64,000 nt of DNA from Acidobacterium sp049965615 (GCA_049965615.1 JBMFWD010000002.1:1-64000), one strand, 5' to 3'; counted from the stretch's first letter, positions 1 to 9,396 are shown. Program-made: numbers and translations. Notes: generated by a model not told the origin, from the letters alone.

Positions 1-77
1 ATTTCCGGGTCACCTCGGGCGTTGAGGTGATCCCGAGTAGTTTCTCTAGTAGCATTCTTGGTCTAAGGCGGCGCTAG
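1..77 (+). CDS. 3' end of an upstream gene, product unknown
   Basis: An open frame enters from the left edge and ends at TAG 75-77. The visible residues end in SSSILGLRRR. The stop overlaps the GTG start of the next gene (TAGTG), the same kind of tight overlap seen between the following genes, so this is probably the previous member of the same polysaccharide operon. Only about 24 residues are visible, too few to name a family. Confidence 0.5.
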   Translation, partial: FRVTSGVEVIPSSFSSSILGLRRR

Positions 78-1078
78 TGAAGCGTCGGCGCGGATTTTTT
101 CTGGCAGTTTCCTTCGCGCTTAGCGGCCTTTTAATTTTTGTTCTGATCAAGGTCGGGAAAATTCATCTGGGCGTAACGCTGGCGCATCTTCGCAATGTAA
201 GCGCGAGTGCTTTCGCGCTGTTGGTGGCTTTGACCGCGCTGCACATCTATCTTTCCAGTGTGAAGTGGCGAAAGATCGACATTTTTTTGCGCAGCGGCTC
301 GGATTCGGCTCCTTCTGCATTTGCGTCTTTTGCCTTCACAAGCGTGGGTGTGGTCTGCGGGCAGATTCTGCCGGTCCAGATTTCGATGTCGGCGGCTCGC
401 ACGCTCGGGACCTACTTTTACGGCAGCGCGTTGAAGCGAGGTACGGCAGGCAGCCTGTTTGAGCAAAGCTTCGACGTATGGATCATGGGCTTTCTTGCGG
501 TGGCCTCCGGAGTGACCTGGCTTGCCGGAGGCGGCGCTGTCGTCTACCTGATTTCCGCATTCGTGATGACGGCAGTCGCTATTTTCGCAGTTGGACCGAT
601 AATTCAGGTTGCTCATTGGGTGGTCAGGTCAACTGCAAGAAGCCGATGGGCGCAAAGACGAATTGTGCGGCGGATTGGTGAATTGGAAAGGTCAGGCTTT
701 TTGCATGCGGGGTTGGGGCGTCAACTGATGCTGCTGTCCGCAATGCGATTTGCCGTCCAGATATGGATGCTAAATGAGGTTACGGTGGCTGTGGGGGCGC
801 ACATTCCAGTCTGGCAAGTGGCTGCGGCCACTCCGCTGGCCACCCTTGCCTATGCGCTGGCTCTTACGCCGGGAGGGATTGGTGTCACGGAGCTTGGTTA
901 CGCCTTCGCTTTAAACCTCTTTGGAACACGTGTTCCGGTCGCCGCCCAGTGGGCTCTGGAAGCTCGAATATTGGTATTCGGATCATGCCTGCTAGCGGCT
1001 GGTATCGGAGTGATAGTCCTTGTAATTGAGCGGGTTATGAGGCAAAGAGTCGCGCGCGATAGAGGGGGCGTTATTTAA
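77..1078 (+). CDS. UPF0104 / LPG-synthase-type integral membrane protein
   Basis: A 333-residue polytopic membrane protein. It starts at GTG 77 with an AAGGCGG-like ribosome site just upstream. The N-terminus has a short basic stretch (KRRR) followed by a membrane segment, and about eight hydrophobic segments are visible. The C-terminal part has LTPGGIGVTELGYA (around residues 270-283), a glycine-rich motif typical of the lysylphosphatidylglycerol synthase transmembrane domain family (UPF0104). Stand-alone members are often found in polysaccharide loci, where a role in moving or transferring lipid-linked substrates is suspected but mostly unproven. The following methyltransferase overlaps by one base (TAATG) and a GT2 follows, so a role in surface glycan or glycolipid assembly is a reasonable inference. 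The exact substrate cannot be read from the sequence. Confidence 0.8.
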   Translation: MKRRRGFFLAVSFALSGLLIFVLIKVGKIHLGVTLAHLRNVSASAFALLVALTALHIYLSSVKWRKIDIFLRSGSDSAPSAFASFAFTSVGVVCGQILPVQISMSAARTLGTYFYGSALKRGTAGSLFEQSFDVWIMGFLAVASGVTWLAGGGAVVYLISAFVMTAVAIFAVGPIIQVAHWVVRSTARSRWAQRRIVRRIGELERSGFLHAGLGRQLMLLSAMRFAVQIWMLNEVTVAVGAHIPVWQVAAATPLATLAYALALTPGGIGVTELGYAFALNLFGTRVPVAAQWALEARILVFGSCLLAAGIGVIVLVIERVMRQRVARDRGGVI

Positions 1079-2025
1079 TGCCGGAGAACAGCAACGAGAT
1101 TAGTGGAACCGTCTGCGCGGTGTGCGGAGCAGATCGTTGGGAATTCCTGCGAGAAGCGCGCGATTTATGCAGACCGGGCTATGACGCTCACTTCCAGCTT
1201 TCGGAATGCCTGACCTGTGGTCATGTTATGCAGACACCCCTGCCGACGGATGCGGAGCTTCGAGCAGCATACACAACCGGATATGCCCCTTATCGCGTTA
1301 CGTGGAAGGAACGCGGATGGCCGCTTTGGAAGATTCTGCGCCGCGTTACCACCTGGAGGAGGGTGCGACGATTAAGCCAGTATGGTCGGGGAAGCAGACT
1401 GCTTGAGGTTGGGGCGGGAGCGGGAGATTTCCTCGATGCCGCCCGTCGTAAGGGGTGGGACGTAAAGGCTGTTGAGTACAGCGACGAATTGGTCGAGGCT
1501 ATGCGCTCTGACTTGGGGTTGGATGTGCAGGCCGGGGAGCTTCGACCAGAAATGTGGGAAGACGGCAGCTTCGACACCGTCGTGCTCTGGAGTGTTATTG
1601 AGCACGTGCCGGATCCTTTGGCGACTCTGCAGCTCATCTGTTCTTATTTGAGACCGGGCGGACAACTCTTACTTCAATTTCCGACACTTTACGGAATCCA
1701 ACGTGGCAACTGGTTTGGGGAACACTGGACACTTCTTGAACTCCCTCGGCACTTAAACTTCTTTGGCAGTGAATCGCTTGCGAAGCTCTGCAAGCTTGCA
1801 GGCATGGAGTTAGTCGTTTTCAAGACGCCGATGCTCGATGCCTTATGGTGCTACTACGCGAGCAGCTCAAGTTATGTTGCGCATGCGAAAACCTTGAAGG
1901 AGAAATGCGTTCGTCTCCTAGGCGTAGGTGCTCAGGCCCTGATCATTTTGCCTGACCTAATCGTTCAGGCTTGGCGAACCCGCGGCACGGAAGCTCTGGC
2001 CGTGGCCGTGAAGAAACCAGTATGA
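1078..2025 (+). CDS. Class I SAM-dependent methyltransferase with N-terminal zinc-ribbon-like cysteines
   Basis: A 315-residue protein whose ATG shares a base with the previous stop. Residues 13-50 contain two Cys pairs (CAVCGA and CLTCGH) resembling the small zinc-binding segment found at the N-terminus of many sugar and natural-product methyltransferases. The Rossmann SAM site is LLEVGAGAGDFLDAA (about 105-119), followed by VLWSVIEHVPDP as motif II/III and LRPGGQLLLQFP. This is the Methyltransf_23 type, usually acting on small molecules or sugars. Its position between a membrane transfer protein and a GT2 suggests methylation of a surface-glycan sugar or intermediate, which is inference only. 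Confidence 0.85.
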   Translation: MPENSNEISGTVCAVCGADRWEFLREARDLCRPGYDAHFQLSECLTCGHVMQTPLPTDAELRAAYTTGYAPYRVTWKERGWPLWKILRRVTTWRRVRRLSQYGRGSRLLEVGAGAGDFLDAARRKGWDVKAVEYSDELVEAMRSDLGLDVQAGELRPEMWEDGSFDTVVLWSVIEHVPDPLATLQLICSYLRPGGQLLLQFPTLYGIQRGNWFGEHWTLLELPRHLNFFGSESLAKLCKLAGMELVVFKTPMLDALWCYYASSSSYVAHAKTLKEKCVRLLGVGAQALIILPDLIVQAWRTRGTEALAVAVKKPV

Positions 2026-2987
2026 CCCCATTGATTTCAGTGATCATTCCGACTTACAACGGAGAGGAATACCTCGGCGCTGCGCTGGAGAGCGTGCGTT
2101 CGCAGTACTGCAAAGAGCTCGAAGTGGTTGTGGTGGATGATGGCTCGACGGATGGCACGATGAGGATTCTCAACAATTTCAGAAGGTCACTTCCTCTGCG
2201 GGTGTTGAATCCGGGCAGGCTTGGGAACTGGGTTGCCACCACCAATATCGGATTGCGCGAAGCACGCGGGGAGTGGGCATGCCTCCTCCATCAGGATGAT
2301 CTATGGCTGCCGGGCAGGGTGGGCAGAATATTGCCCGAGTTGGCGCGGGCTGAAGGGGCAATGGTGTTGCACCATTCGGTTTTTATCGGTCCCAGGGGGG
2401 AACGGCTGGGACCTTGGAAGTGTCCGCTAAAGCAGGGCGACATACCCGCGAACCGCTTTCTTGAGCGGCTTCTGGTCCAGGACTTCATCGCCATTCCAGC
2501 TCCAGTCTTTCGCCGCAGTGCGGCAGTTGATTCCGGCGGCCTGGACGAGTCGCTGTGGCTGACCGCTGATTGGGAGTTGTGGCTGCGGCTTGGCGCTTTG
2601 GGCCCGGTTCGATTTGTGCCGGAGACACTGACAGCTTTTCGCGTCCACCCTGAATCGCAGACGATTGCGCGCAAACTGAGGCCGGGCGAGTGGGAACACC
2701 AGCTGAGCATTGTGCTGGAACGGCATTTCGGCAGATGGCAGGCTCCAGATAAGTTAAGGAGAGAGGTGAGACGGGCAGCCTTGGCGTCCAACGCCATTAA
2801 CGCCACGCTGGCCGTTGCAGCTCGGGGCGAAAGGGTATCCCTTGCCAGAGTTCTGCGACAACTAATTGCTTTAGGCCCAGGGGGCTGGCGGAGATATCTG
2901 CGCGACTCGCGAATTGTGGAAAGAATAGGTTCGCGGTTGCGGGTAAGACTGCTGGCAATGACCGCCGAAAAGGCGACAGGCGGATGA
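2022..2987 (+). CDS. Family 2 glycosyltransferase
   Basis: A 321-residue GT-A fold enzyme. I start it at ATG 2022, whose ATGA overlap with the preceding TGA fits the operon and puts the family's N-terminal strand (MTPLISVIIPTYNGEEY) at residue 1; a longer in-frame version beginning at TTG 1971 would overlap the upstream gene by 55 bases. VVVDDGSTDGT is the nucleotide-sugar binding loop and LHQDDLW carries the acidic D-D motif for the metal. LTADWELWLRLG is the usual acceptor-side motif of this group. It probably adds a sugar to a lipid-linked glycan on the cytoplasmic face of the membrane. Donor and acceptor are unknown. Confidence 0.88.
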   Translation: MTPLISVIIPTYNGEEYLGAALESVRSQYCKELEVVVVDDGSTDGTMRILNNFRRSLPLRVLNPGRLGNWVATTNIGLREARGEWACLLHQDDLWLPGRVGRILPELARAEGAMVLHHSVFIGPRGERLGPWKCPLKQGDIPANRFLERLLVQDFIAIPAPVFRRSAAVDSGGLDESLWLTADWELWLRLGALGPVRFVPETLTAFRVHPESQTIARKLRPGEWEHQLSIVLERHFGRWQAPDKLRREVRRAALASNAINATLAVAARGERVSLARVLRQLIALGPGGWRRYLRDSRIVERIGSRLRVRLLAMTAEKATGG

Positions 2988-3068
2988 CGATCCGCAGAAC
3001 CTGAGGAGGCAGCCTGCAGTGTCTCTGGAATGAGCAAGAAGCATCCAGCACCTCTATAAACCGAGCCA

Positions 3069-4622
3069 ATGACACACGAAAATGAGGAGCGTGTATTGCA
3101 GATTTCAAGGAAGACCTTCAAAGCGGCTGATCCACATTCGGCGCGGGCAGGATTTGATCCATGGCATGTCGAATTTGTGATTTACGCGGTGGGACTCCTT
3201 ACGGCGATTTCGTTATGGCTGTTTGCCATTAGCTCCCCGCTCTGGCTGGACGAGACGGGCTCCTATTGGGTAATTGCTAAGGGCCTTCGGCAAATCGCGG
3301 CGCGGCAAGGTTCCTTGGCCGACCCACTTTACTCTTACATTCTCTGGTTTGTGACGCGGGTGACGGGGACGAGCGAGATCGGGATGCGGGTGCCTTCGGT
3401 GCTGGCGATGCTGGGGGCCGCGTATGTCCTCTACCGTTGCGCGCGCCATCTTTTTGATCGCGAGATGGCGCTGGTCGCGACCCTGCTTTTTTGTCTCAAT
3501 CCGATTGTGATTTCCGAGTCGATTGACGCGAGGCCGTATGCGTTTGAGATTCTGGCGACGAATCTTGCGATTCTGGTTCTGCTGCGGCTGCGCAAGAGCG
3601 ACTCGCTGTGGCTGGCGGGGCTGTTCGGGCTGCTGTCTGCGCTGATTGTGTACTTCCACTTTCTGGGAGCGGCGGTGCTGCCGGGACTGCTGGCAGGCTT
3701 TATCGTCTGGAAGCGGCGCGAGGGGAAGATCTTCTGGCAGCAGCTTGGCGTGGGGCTGGCTGCGTGCGGGGCGGCTTTTCTGCCGCTGATTCCGGATTTG
3801 CGAGCGCTGTTTCATCACCCGGGGACGCACGTTTTTGAGAAGTCGCCGAGCCCGGTTCTGCTGCTGTGGATTTTTCTGCCGGGGCTGCTGCCCTTTGTCG
3901 GCGCTGTGGTTGCCGGGCTTTTGATGGCGGCGGTGACTGTCCGGACCAAGCCGCAGGTGAGCGTGGACCGCAGGGATATTCTGCTGTGCTTTTTCCTGGC
4001 GCTGTTTCCCGTCGGCCTGCTGTACGGGATCAGCGTGGGGACGCCGATCCACATGTTTGCGTTTCGCCATGAGCTGACGGCGGTTGCAGGCATTTCCCTG
4101 TGCTGGGCGCTGGGGCTGGAACGGCTGGGCGGGCGCGCGGTGAGGATGGCGTTTTCGATTGTGCTGGTGGGGGCGACCGCCACACTTTACCTGGCCTCGC
4201 CAGGGGCGCGACAGCATGACTACTCCTGGAAAGGAGCAATTGCGGCGGCGGAGCGGAGTGCGGCTCCGGATGATGCGCCGGTTCTGGTGTGCAGCGATTA
4301 TCCGGAAGCGAATTTTGTGCCGATGCCAATGCATTCCGCCAAGGAAAGCCGGTACTTCTCACAGCTTGCCTACTACAAGCTGAGCGTGCCGGTGGTTCCG
4401 CTGCCGAGAGCGCTGAATGCCGAAGCGAAACAGGTGGGCGGGGAGTTTTTACGGCAGGCGGTGCCGAAGCATGAGCGGTTTCTGGCCATGGGCTACAAGC
4501 ATTCGTATAAGACACTGGACTGGCTGGAACAGACGGCGGCCCCTGCCTACCGGGTGAAGGCATTAGGCGTGTATGACGGGGTGAAGGTGCTGGAGTTTGA
4601 GCCGAAGAGTCCGGGCGCGTAA
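3069..4622 (+). CDS. Membrane glycosyltransferase of the GT39/ArnT type (PMT_2 domain)
   Basis: A 517-residue protein with about ten to twelve hydrophobic segments and a long C-terminal soluble part (about 380-517). The first outer loop has SSPLWLDETGSYW (about 54-66), in which the Asp-Glu pair matches the catalytic acidic residues of GT-C enzymes that use polyprenyl-phosphate sugars. Later loops have ESIDARPYAF, another PMT_2/GT39 signature. Members transfer a sugar from a polyprenyl-phosphate donor to lipid, glycan or protein outside the cytoplasmic membrane. It sits 80 bases after the GT2 in the same direction and may share its pathway. Acceptor unknown. Confidence 0.82.
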   Translation: MTHENEERVLQISRKTFKAADPHSARAGFDPWHVEFVIYAVGLLTAISLWLFAISSPLWLDETGSYWVIAKGLRQIAARQGSLADPLYSYILWFVTRVTGTSEIGMRVPSVLAMLGAAYVLYRCARHLFDREMALVATLLFCLNPIVISESIDARPYAFEILATNLAILVLLRLRKSDSLWLAGLFGLLSALIVYFHFLGAAVLPGLLAGFIVWKRREGKIFWQQLGVGLAACGAAFLPLIPDLRALFHHPGTHVFEKSPSPVLLLWIFLPGLLPFVGAVVAGLLMAAVTVRTKPQVSVDRRDILLCFFLALFPVGLLYGISVGTPIHMFAFRHELTAVAGISLCWALGLERLGGRAVRMAFSIVLVGATATLYLASPGARQHDYSWKGAIAAAERSAAPDDAPVLVCSDYPEANFVPMPMHSAKESRYFSQLAYYKLSVPVVPLPRALNAEAKQVGGEFLRQAVPKHERFLAMGYKHSYKTLDWLEQTAAPAYRVKALGVYDGVKVLEFEPKSPGA

Positions 4623-4771
4623 TTCCGCGGGATGGGTGTACCTGCATCGAAGGGTGCAGGGATTCTTGTTTTGCTTGTTTGCATGGGTTACTTGCAGGGG
4701 GAGGGAAGTTTCTTTTCTTTTGCGGGAGGCTGGCGGGGAATCCTGTTTTTCCGTGGAAAGGAGAGGTTCTT

Positions 4772-5349
4772 TTGCTGCATGACATGGCTATTGGCAATTT
4801 ACTGCTCTCGATCGGGCTGGCTTTGTGGTGCGTGGTGGATTTACGGAGGCGTCCGCCGGCGATGACGGTAATGCGGTGGGTGTGGCCGCTGACGTTTTGT
4901 GGGGAGGCGTGTTTGCGCTGGGAGCTACGCACTGCGGGGCGGGTTGTTCTCTGGCCGATGTGCTGGTGGAGTCGGCAATGTTTGTGCCGGGGATTGAGTT
5001 TGTGGTGTGGGGGCATGCAGTTTTTGGCAAGTGGATCGTGGATTATGTGGCCGCGCTGGTGATCGGGGTGATCTTCCAGTACGCGGCGCAGGCGCCGATG
5101 TCGGATGAGCCGAGGGCGAAGGTGTTGTGGAATTCGTTCCGATCGGATGTGCTTTCAATGACCTGCCGGCAGATTGGGATGTATGGGTGGATGGCGATCA
5201 GTATCTTTGTGCTGTTTCCCGGGGGTGAGATGCATCCGGACCACTGGCTTTTCTGGTGGATGATGCAGATTGCGATGCTGTGCGGGTTTTTGACGGCGTA
5301 TCCGGCCAACTGGATGCTGATTCGGCTGGGCGTGAAGGAGACAATGTAG
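4772..5349 (+). pseudogene. DUF4396 membrane protein broken by a -1 frameshift
   Basis: Two overlapping frames carry the two halves of one protein. The first frame reads MAIGNLLLSIGLALWCVVDL and continues to MRWVWPLT; its ATG is at 4784, or TTG 4772, which is better spaced from a GGAGAGG ribosome site. The second frame takes over with LWGGVFALGATHCGAGCSLA and runs to TAG 5349, including RSDVLSMTCRQIGMYGWMA and FLTAYPANWMLIRLGVKE. This order is that of DUF4396 membrane proteins. Adding one T to the TTTT run at 4895-4898 joins them as PLTFLWGGVFALGA without loss, giving about 188 residues. A lost base, a sequencing error or -1 slippage at the T run would all explain it. Function of the family is unknown. 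Confidence 0.75.
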
Positions 5350-6208
5350 CGCGCCGAGCCGGGGCAGGGTATAGAGTGGAAGCCTGACAGAAAACGTACG
5401 AGGTGGTTCCGGATAGGTTCTGCCGGGACTTTGATCTCAGTATGTTGACGTCGATGGCCGTGCCGGAGGAGTTATCGAAGATACCTATCTTTCCTTAGCA
5501 GGGCGGAGATTGTAACTGGATGAGGATGGCATGGAAGTGCCATTGCGCCGTTGTGAGGAGACGCGGATGGTGGTATCAGAGCGATTTTCAGGATTGCTAT
5601 GCCCATTTTGAGACCCTCGAGGGTCGCGGCTCCCTGCTGGTCTCATCGACTGGAAAGTTGTTGCTTCGGGGACAGTTATCCTGAAATCGCTCAAGCGCCG
5701 GGTGGTCAGGATCTGCTTGCCATGGGAGTGGGCTTTGATCGGGGTGACGGCAGCCTTTCGATGGAGGGATGCGCATGCGCGGAGGGTTCATTATCAGCTT
5801 AGTCAAGGCAGTAATCTCCAGCAGTTTTGCAGATGCTGCAGAAGTCGCGTGTTGGTAACATGATTGGCAGCCGCGGATCGGAATCGATGGCTGGATTGAG
5901 ATGGAAGGTGGATTGGAGTCCGAGATGCGAGATGGAGGATAACTGTGGAAGGTGCGGGGCTTGGAAGGGATTTTGGCAGGGCAGCAGTGCCTGCGCGAGT
6001 TCACCAGGCTATTTTCATGGGATAAATATGCGATTCCGGATAAATTGCAGATATCATGCTTGTGCCAAGGTGGAAGGCTGAAGGTATATCATGCAGAGGT
6101 GAAAGCTGGTTCCTGAGCTAGTTGAGGGTGTAAACGGTCGTGAACATCCGGAAGCCGGAATTTTTCGTAAATATTGGCATTGGAAGGCATTAGCGGCGGT
6201 GTAGCATT
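5350..6208. other. Long region with no convincing gene
   Basis: About 860 bases between the DUF4396 remnant and the Tad locus. Short open frames on both strands have no family signature, no good ribosome site and a composition unlike the neighbours. The only regular item I noticed is a perfect 14-base palindrome, GACCCTCGAGGGTC, at 5612-5625, of unknown meaning. The stretch could hold upstream activator sites for the sigma-54 promoter at its right end; I could not identify a repeated operator by eye. Confidence 0.5.
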
Positions 6209-6224
6209 TGGAATGACGATTGCT
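6209..6224 (+). promoter_or_regulatory. Sigma-54 promoter in front of the Tad assembly operon
   Basis: TGGAATGACGATTGCT matches the -24/-12 consensus TGGCACG-N4-TTGCW at 10 of 12 defined positions, with GG and GC correctly separated. Expected transcription start is about 6235, some 30 bases before the TTG start of the prepilin peptidase gene. It is one of six such sites in Tad locus 1. Confidence 0.72.
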
Positions 6225-6265
6225 ACTCTGCATTTATTGAACTTTCGTCTGGGGAGTCTGGGATT

Positions 6266-6790
6266 TTGGAGATGCACTCGGTAGCCTGGTGGCCTACTCT
6301 GGGAGTTGTTGCCGTCGCCACATTTACCGATATCCGGAGTCGCAGGGTTCCCAACTGGCTGGTGTTGCCGTTTATGGCGGCCGGTCCGATTGTTTCCATC
6401 GTTGTCGAAGGTGGCCATGGCCTTTGGGAGAGTTTTTTAGGCTGGGTTCTGGCGGCGCTGGTTTTTGGTTTTTTGAACTGGCTGGGAGGGATGGGCATGG
6501 GCGACGTAAAGCTGATGGCGGCAATCGGCGCCTGGATCGGTCCTGACCAGTTGTTTATAGCGATGATCATGACGTTTCTGGCCGGCGGATTGATGGCGAT
6601 TGTGTGGTCAGTGTCAAAGGGTTTTGCTGGGGAGTTGTTTGGTAATACGGGAGCACTGGTCGGTTCCTGGAGGGGCGGCATCAAACCGCATAAGGAACTG
6701 AATCTGAACAACCCGTCAGCCAGGAAAATGCCATATGTTCCGGCAATTGCCATTGGTGTTTTCCTTTCATTTTTTGCCGCGGTGAAGTAG
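6266..6790 (+). CDS. tadV: TadV/CpaA prepilin peptidase (A24 family)
   Basis: A 174-residue membrane aspartic protease that removes the leader of Flp prepilins on the cytoplasmic face of the membrane. Both catalytic aspartates are present: FTDIRSRRVPN (Asp 22) and the GxGD motif GMGMGD (Asp 80). It has the short CpaA/TadV form without the methyltransferase domain of PilD, and four to six membrane spans. I prefer TTG 6266, nine bases after GGGGAG, over ATG 6272, which is 15 bases away. It is the first gene of an operon with cpaE, cpaF, tadB and tadC, 42 bases behind a sigma-54 site. It is the only prepilin peptidase in the window and may serve both Tad loci. Confidence 0.92.
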   Translation: MEMHSVAWWPTLGVVAVATFTDIRSRRVPNWLVLPFMAAGPIVSIVVEGGHGLWESFLGWVLAALVFGFLNWLGGMGMGDVKLMAAIGAWIGPDQLFIAMIMTFLAGGLMAIVWSVSKGFAGELFGNTGALVGSWRGGIKPHKELNLNNPSARKMPYVPAIAIGVFLSFFAAVK

Positions 6791-6806
6791 CGCAGGAGAA
6801 TCAAGA

Positions 6807-8090
6807 ATGTCGCAAGAAGGTCTGTCTGCTCTGGATATGCTGATTTCCGGGAGAACGCCGGCGGGTCGGCCGGGGGGCCAATCGCCTGAGCCTTTGAAGG
6901 CCCACTCGATGTCGATCATCGTAATTTCGCCGGACGAGGGGCGGCGCAAGGAGATTATTTCCGGGATGAACGGGCTGCCGCCCCAGAATGTAAGGGAGTG
7001 CGAGAGCTATCCGGAAGGCGATTTTCTGGAGAACCTGATTCGGGAAGATCATGACGTGTTCATGATTGACCTGGATGGAAATCCGGCGCATGCGCTTTAC
7101 CTGGTGGAGACGATTTGCGCCCGAAGTGCAGCCACGGTGATGTTGTTTTCTCAGGCGACGGATTCTGATTTGCTGGTGCAGTGCATGCGAGCCGGGGCGC
7201 GAGAATTTTTGAAGCTCCCGGTAGAGCCGGCTGCCCTCGAGGTCGCGATGGCGCGGGCCTTTGCCCGCCGTCCGGCGGATCGTCCTGCGAAGGCGAGCGT
7301 TGGGAATCTGTATGTGTTTTCGAGCGTGAAAGGCGGCTCCGGCGCAACGACGATTGCGTGTAACTTTGCGGTTGTGCTGGCCCAGATGGCGTCAGCCAGC
7401 GGACAGCGCTGCCTGCTGGTGGACTTCAGCCTTCCGCTGGGGGATGCGTCGATCCTGCTGGGTGTGTCGTCGGCATACTCGACGATGAACGCGCTGCAGA
7501 ATCATGAACGGCTGGATTCGAACTTCTTGTCCACGCTGTTGTCGAAGCATGAGTCGGGGCTGGATGTGCTGGCGGCGCCGGATCGTTATGTGGGCGCGGA
7601 CGCCTCGGAAGAGGCGCGCATGCGGCTGATTACGGTGGCGCGCCAGTCCTACGATCATGTGGTTCTGGATGTGAGCAGCACGCTCGATCCTCTTTCCCGG
7701 ACGCTGTTCCGGGAGGCGACGATCAACTACCTGGTGACGCAGGTGAGTGTGACGGAGTTGCGCAACGCGAACCGGATTATCGGCGAGTTTTTCCCGATGG
7801 GGACGAGGCGGCCGGACGTGGTGTTGAATCGCTTCAATCCGAAGTCGGCCGGCATTGACGATGAGAGCATCCGGAAGGCGCTGACGATGGAGCCAAAGTG
7901 GAGGATTCCGGGAGATTACATTGCGGTGCGCGACTCGATCAGCATGAAGAGCTCGGTCGCATTGTCAAAGTCTCCGATTTCAAAGGTGATTCACCAGATG
8001 GTGGAGGACGCTGCCGGATTGACGGCAGCAAGCAGCAGCCAGGGCCAGCGAGGCGGATTCCTGGGAATATTTTCGAAGCAGACAAGGTAA
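6807..8090 (+). CDS. cpaE: CpaE/TadZ pilus-positioning ATPase (locus 1)
   Basis: 427 residues. The N-terminal part (about 35-150) has the fold pattern of a response-regulator receiver, with VFMIDLDG at the site of the phospho-acceptor (Asp 88 or 90). The C-terminal part is a MinD/ParA-type ATPase with the deviant P-loop KGGSGATT (175-182), LLVDFSLPLGD as Walker A' and VVLDVSS as Walker B. CpaE/TadZ proteins place the Tad machine at the pole or other sites. It follows tadV by 16 bases. The first 33 residues are low-complexity (Gly, Pro, Arg), so translation could instead begin at the internal Met 35. Confidence 0.92.
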   Translation: MSQEGLSALDMLISGRTPAGRPGGQSPEPLKAHSMSIIVISPDEGRRKEIISGMNGLPPQNVRECESYPEGDFLENLIREDHDVFMIDLDGNPAHALYLVETICARSAATVMLFSQATDSDLLVQCMRAGAREFLKLPVEPAALEVAMARAFARRPADRPAKASVGNLYVFSSVKGGSGATTIACNFAVVLAQMASASGQRCLLVDFSLPLGDASILLGVSSAYSTMNALQNHERLDSNFLSTLLSKHESGLDVLAAPDRYVGADASEEARMRLITVARQSYDHVVLDVSSTLDPLSRTLFREATINYLVTQVSVTELRNANRIIGEFFPMGTRRPDVVLNRFNPKSAGIDDESIRKALTMEPKWRIPGDYIAVRDSISMKSSVALSKSPISKVIHQMVEDAAGLTAASSSQGQRGGFLGIFSKQTR

Positions 8091-8105
8091 CAGGACGGAT
8101 CTACC

Positions 8106-9386
8106 GTGGAAAACACAGGTTTTGAGACACTTAAATCCGAGATTCACCGGTCACTGATCGCTCAGCTGGACCTGGAGAAGCTGTCACGGGTTGACTCCGG
8201 GCAGGCGCGGCAGGCTGTCTCCAACATGGTGAACGAGATCATTCTCACCAAGAAGGTTCCGCTCAGCTTCAGCGAGCAGGAAAAGATTCGCGTTGAGCTG
8301 CTGGATGACGTTTTCGGGCTGGGTCCGCTGGAGCCGTTGCTGGCCGACGAGACGATCTCCGACATCCTGGTGAATGGAAAAGATAACGTATTTATTGAGC
8401 GCGCCGGCATTCTGTCGCGGGTGAACGTGACATTCCGGGACAATCGGCATTTGCTGCAGATTATTGACCGGATTGTCTCGCGGGTCGGGCGGCGCATCGA
8501 TGAATCGTCTCCCATGGTGGACGCGCGTCTGCCGGACGGTTCGCGTGTGAATGCGATTATTCCGCCGCTGGCGCTGGATGGTCCTTCGGTTTCGATCCGT
8601 CGATTTGGAACTGCGCCACTGGATGCGCAGAAGCTGGTGCAGTACAAGACGGTGTCGCCGGGGATGCTGGAGATGCTGAGCGCCGCGGTGAAGGCGCGCA
8701 TCAGCGTTTTGATTTCCGGTGGTACTGGCGCCGGCAAGACGACGTTTTTGAATTTGCTTTCGCAGTACATTCCGCGCCACGAGCGTATTGTGACGATTGA
8801 GGACGCGGCAGAACTCCGGCTGCAGGTGGATAACCTGGTGCGACTGGAGACGCGTCCGCCGAATATTGAAGGTCAGGGTGCAATCCGTCAGCGACAGTTG
8901 CTGATCAATAGTCTACGTATGCGACCGGATCGGATCATCATCGGCGAAATGCGCGGCGAGGAAGCCTTTGACATGCTGCAGGCCATGAATACGGGCCACG
9001 AGGGGTCGATGACCACGATCCACGCGAATTCGCCTCGCGACGCGCTGAGCCGTTTTGAGTCGATGGTGGCCATGACGAACATGAATCTTCCGGAAAAGAG
9101 CGTGCGGCAGCAGTTGGCGTCGGCAGTGGGCATCATCGTGCAAGTGTCCCGCATGAGCGACGGCTCGCGTAAGGTCATGAGCATCTCGGAGATCACCGGC
9201 ATGGAAGAGAACATGATCAGCATGCAGGAGATTTTCGTGTTCCGCCGCAAGGGGATCGGAGCGAATGGTAAGGTGGTTGGCATCTTCGAGCCGACCCGGA
9301 TTCGGCCTCGGTTCCTCGACAAGCTGCGTGTGGCGGGGCTGTTCCTTTCGCCGAGTATTTTTGAGGAAACTGTCGAAGTGAAGTAG
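8106..9386 (+). CDS. cpaF: CpaF/TadA secretion ATPase (locus 1)
   Basis: 426 residues starting at GTG 8106, 15 bases after cpaE. A hexameric cytoplasmic ATPase that powers extension and retraction of Flp pili. The N-terminal domain has the GLGPLEPLL motif (72-80) typical of CpaF. Walker A is GGTGAGKTT (205-213); the Asp box is VTIEDAAEL (229-237), Walker B is IIIGEMRGEE (277-286) and the His box is around GHEGSMTTIHANSPRDAL. Length is normal for the family. It is clearly paralogous to the ATPase of locus 2 at 40458-41810. Confidence 0.96.
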   Translation: MENTGFETLKSEIHRSLIAQLDLEKLSRVDSGQARQAVSNMVNEIILTKKVPLSFSEQEKIRVELLDDVFGLGPLEPLLADETISDILVNGKDNVFIERAGILSRVNVTFRDNRHLLQIIDRIVSRVGRRIDESSPMVDARLPDGSRVNAIIPPLALDGPSVSIRRFGTAPLDAQKLVQYKTVSPGMLEMLSAAVKARISVLISGGTGAGKTTFLNLLSQYIPRHERIVTIEDAAELRLQVDNLVRLETRPPNIEGQGAIRQRQLLINSLRMRPDRIIIGEMRGEEAFDMLQAMNTGHEGSMTTIHANSPRDALSRFESMVAMTNMNLPEKSVRQQLASAVGIIVQVSRMSDGSRKVMSISEITGMEENMISMQEIFVFRRKGIGANGKVVGIFEPTRIRPRFLDKLRVAGLFLSPSIFEETVEVK

Positions 9387-9396
9387 GTATCTTTTT

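Noticed and set aside
3213..4334. Reverse 373-codon frame
   Set aside because: Antisense to the GT39-like gene and composed mostly of Gln, Arg, His and Pro.
5827..6081. 84-codon forward frame in the gap before the Tad locus
   Set aside because: No family signature and unusual Cys/Trp/Gly content; no convincing sign of coding.
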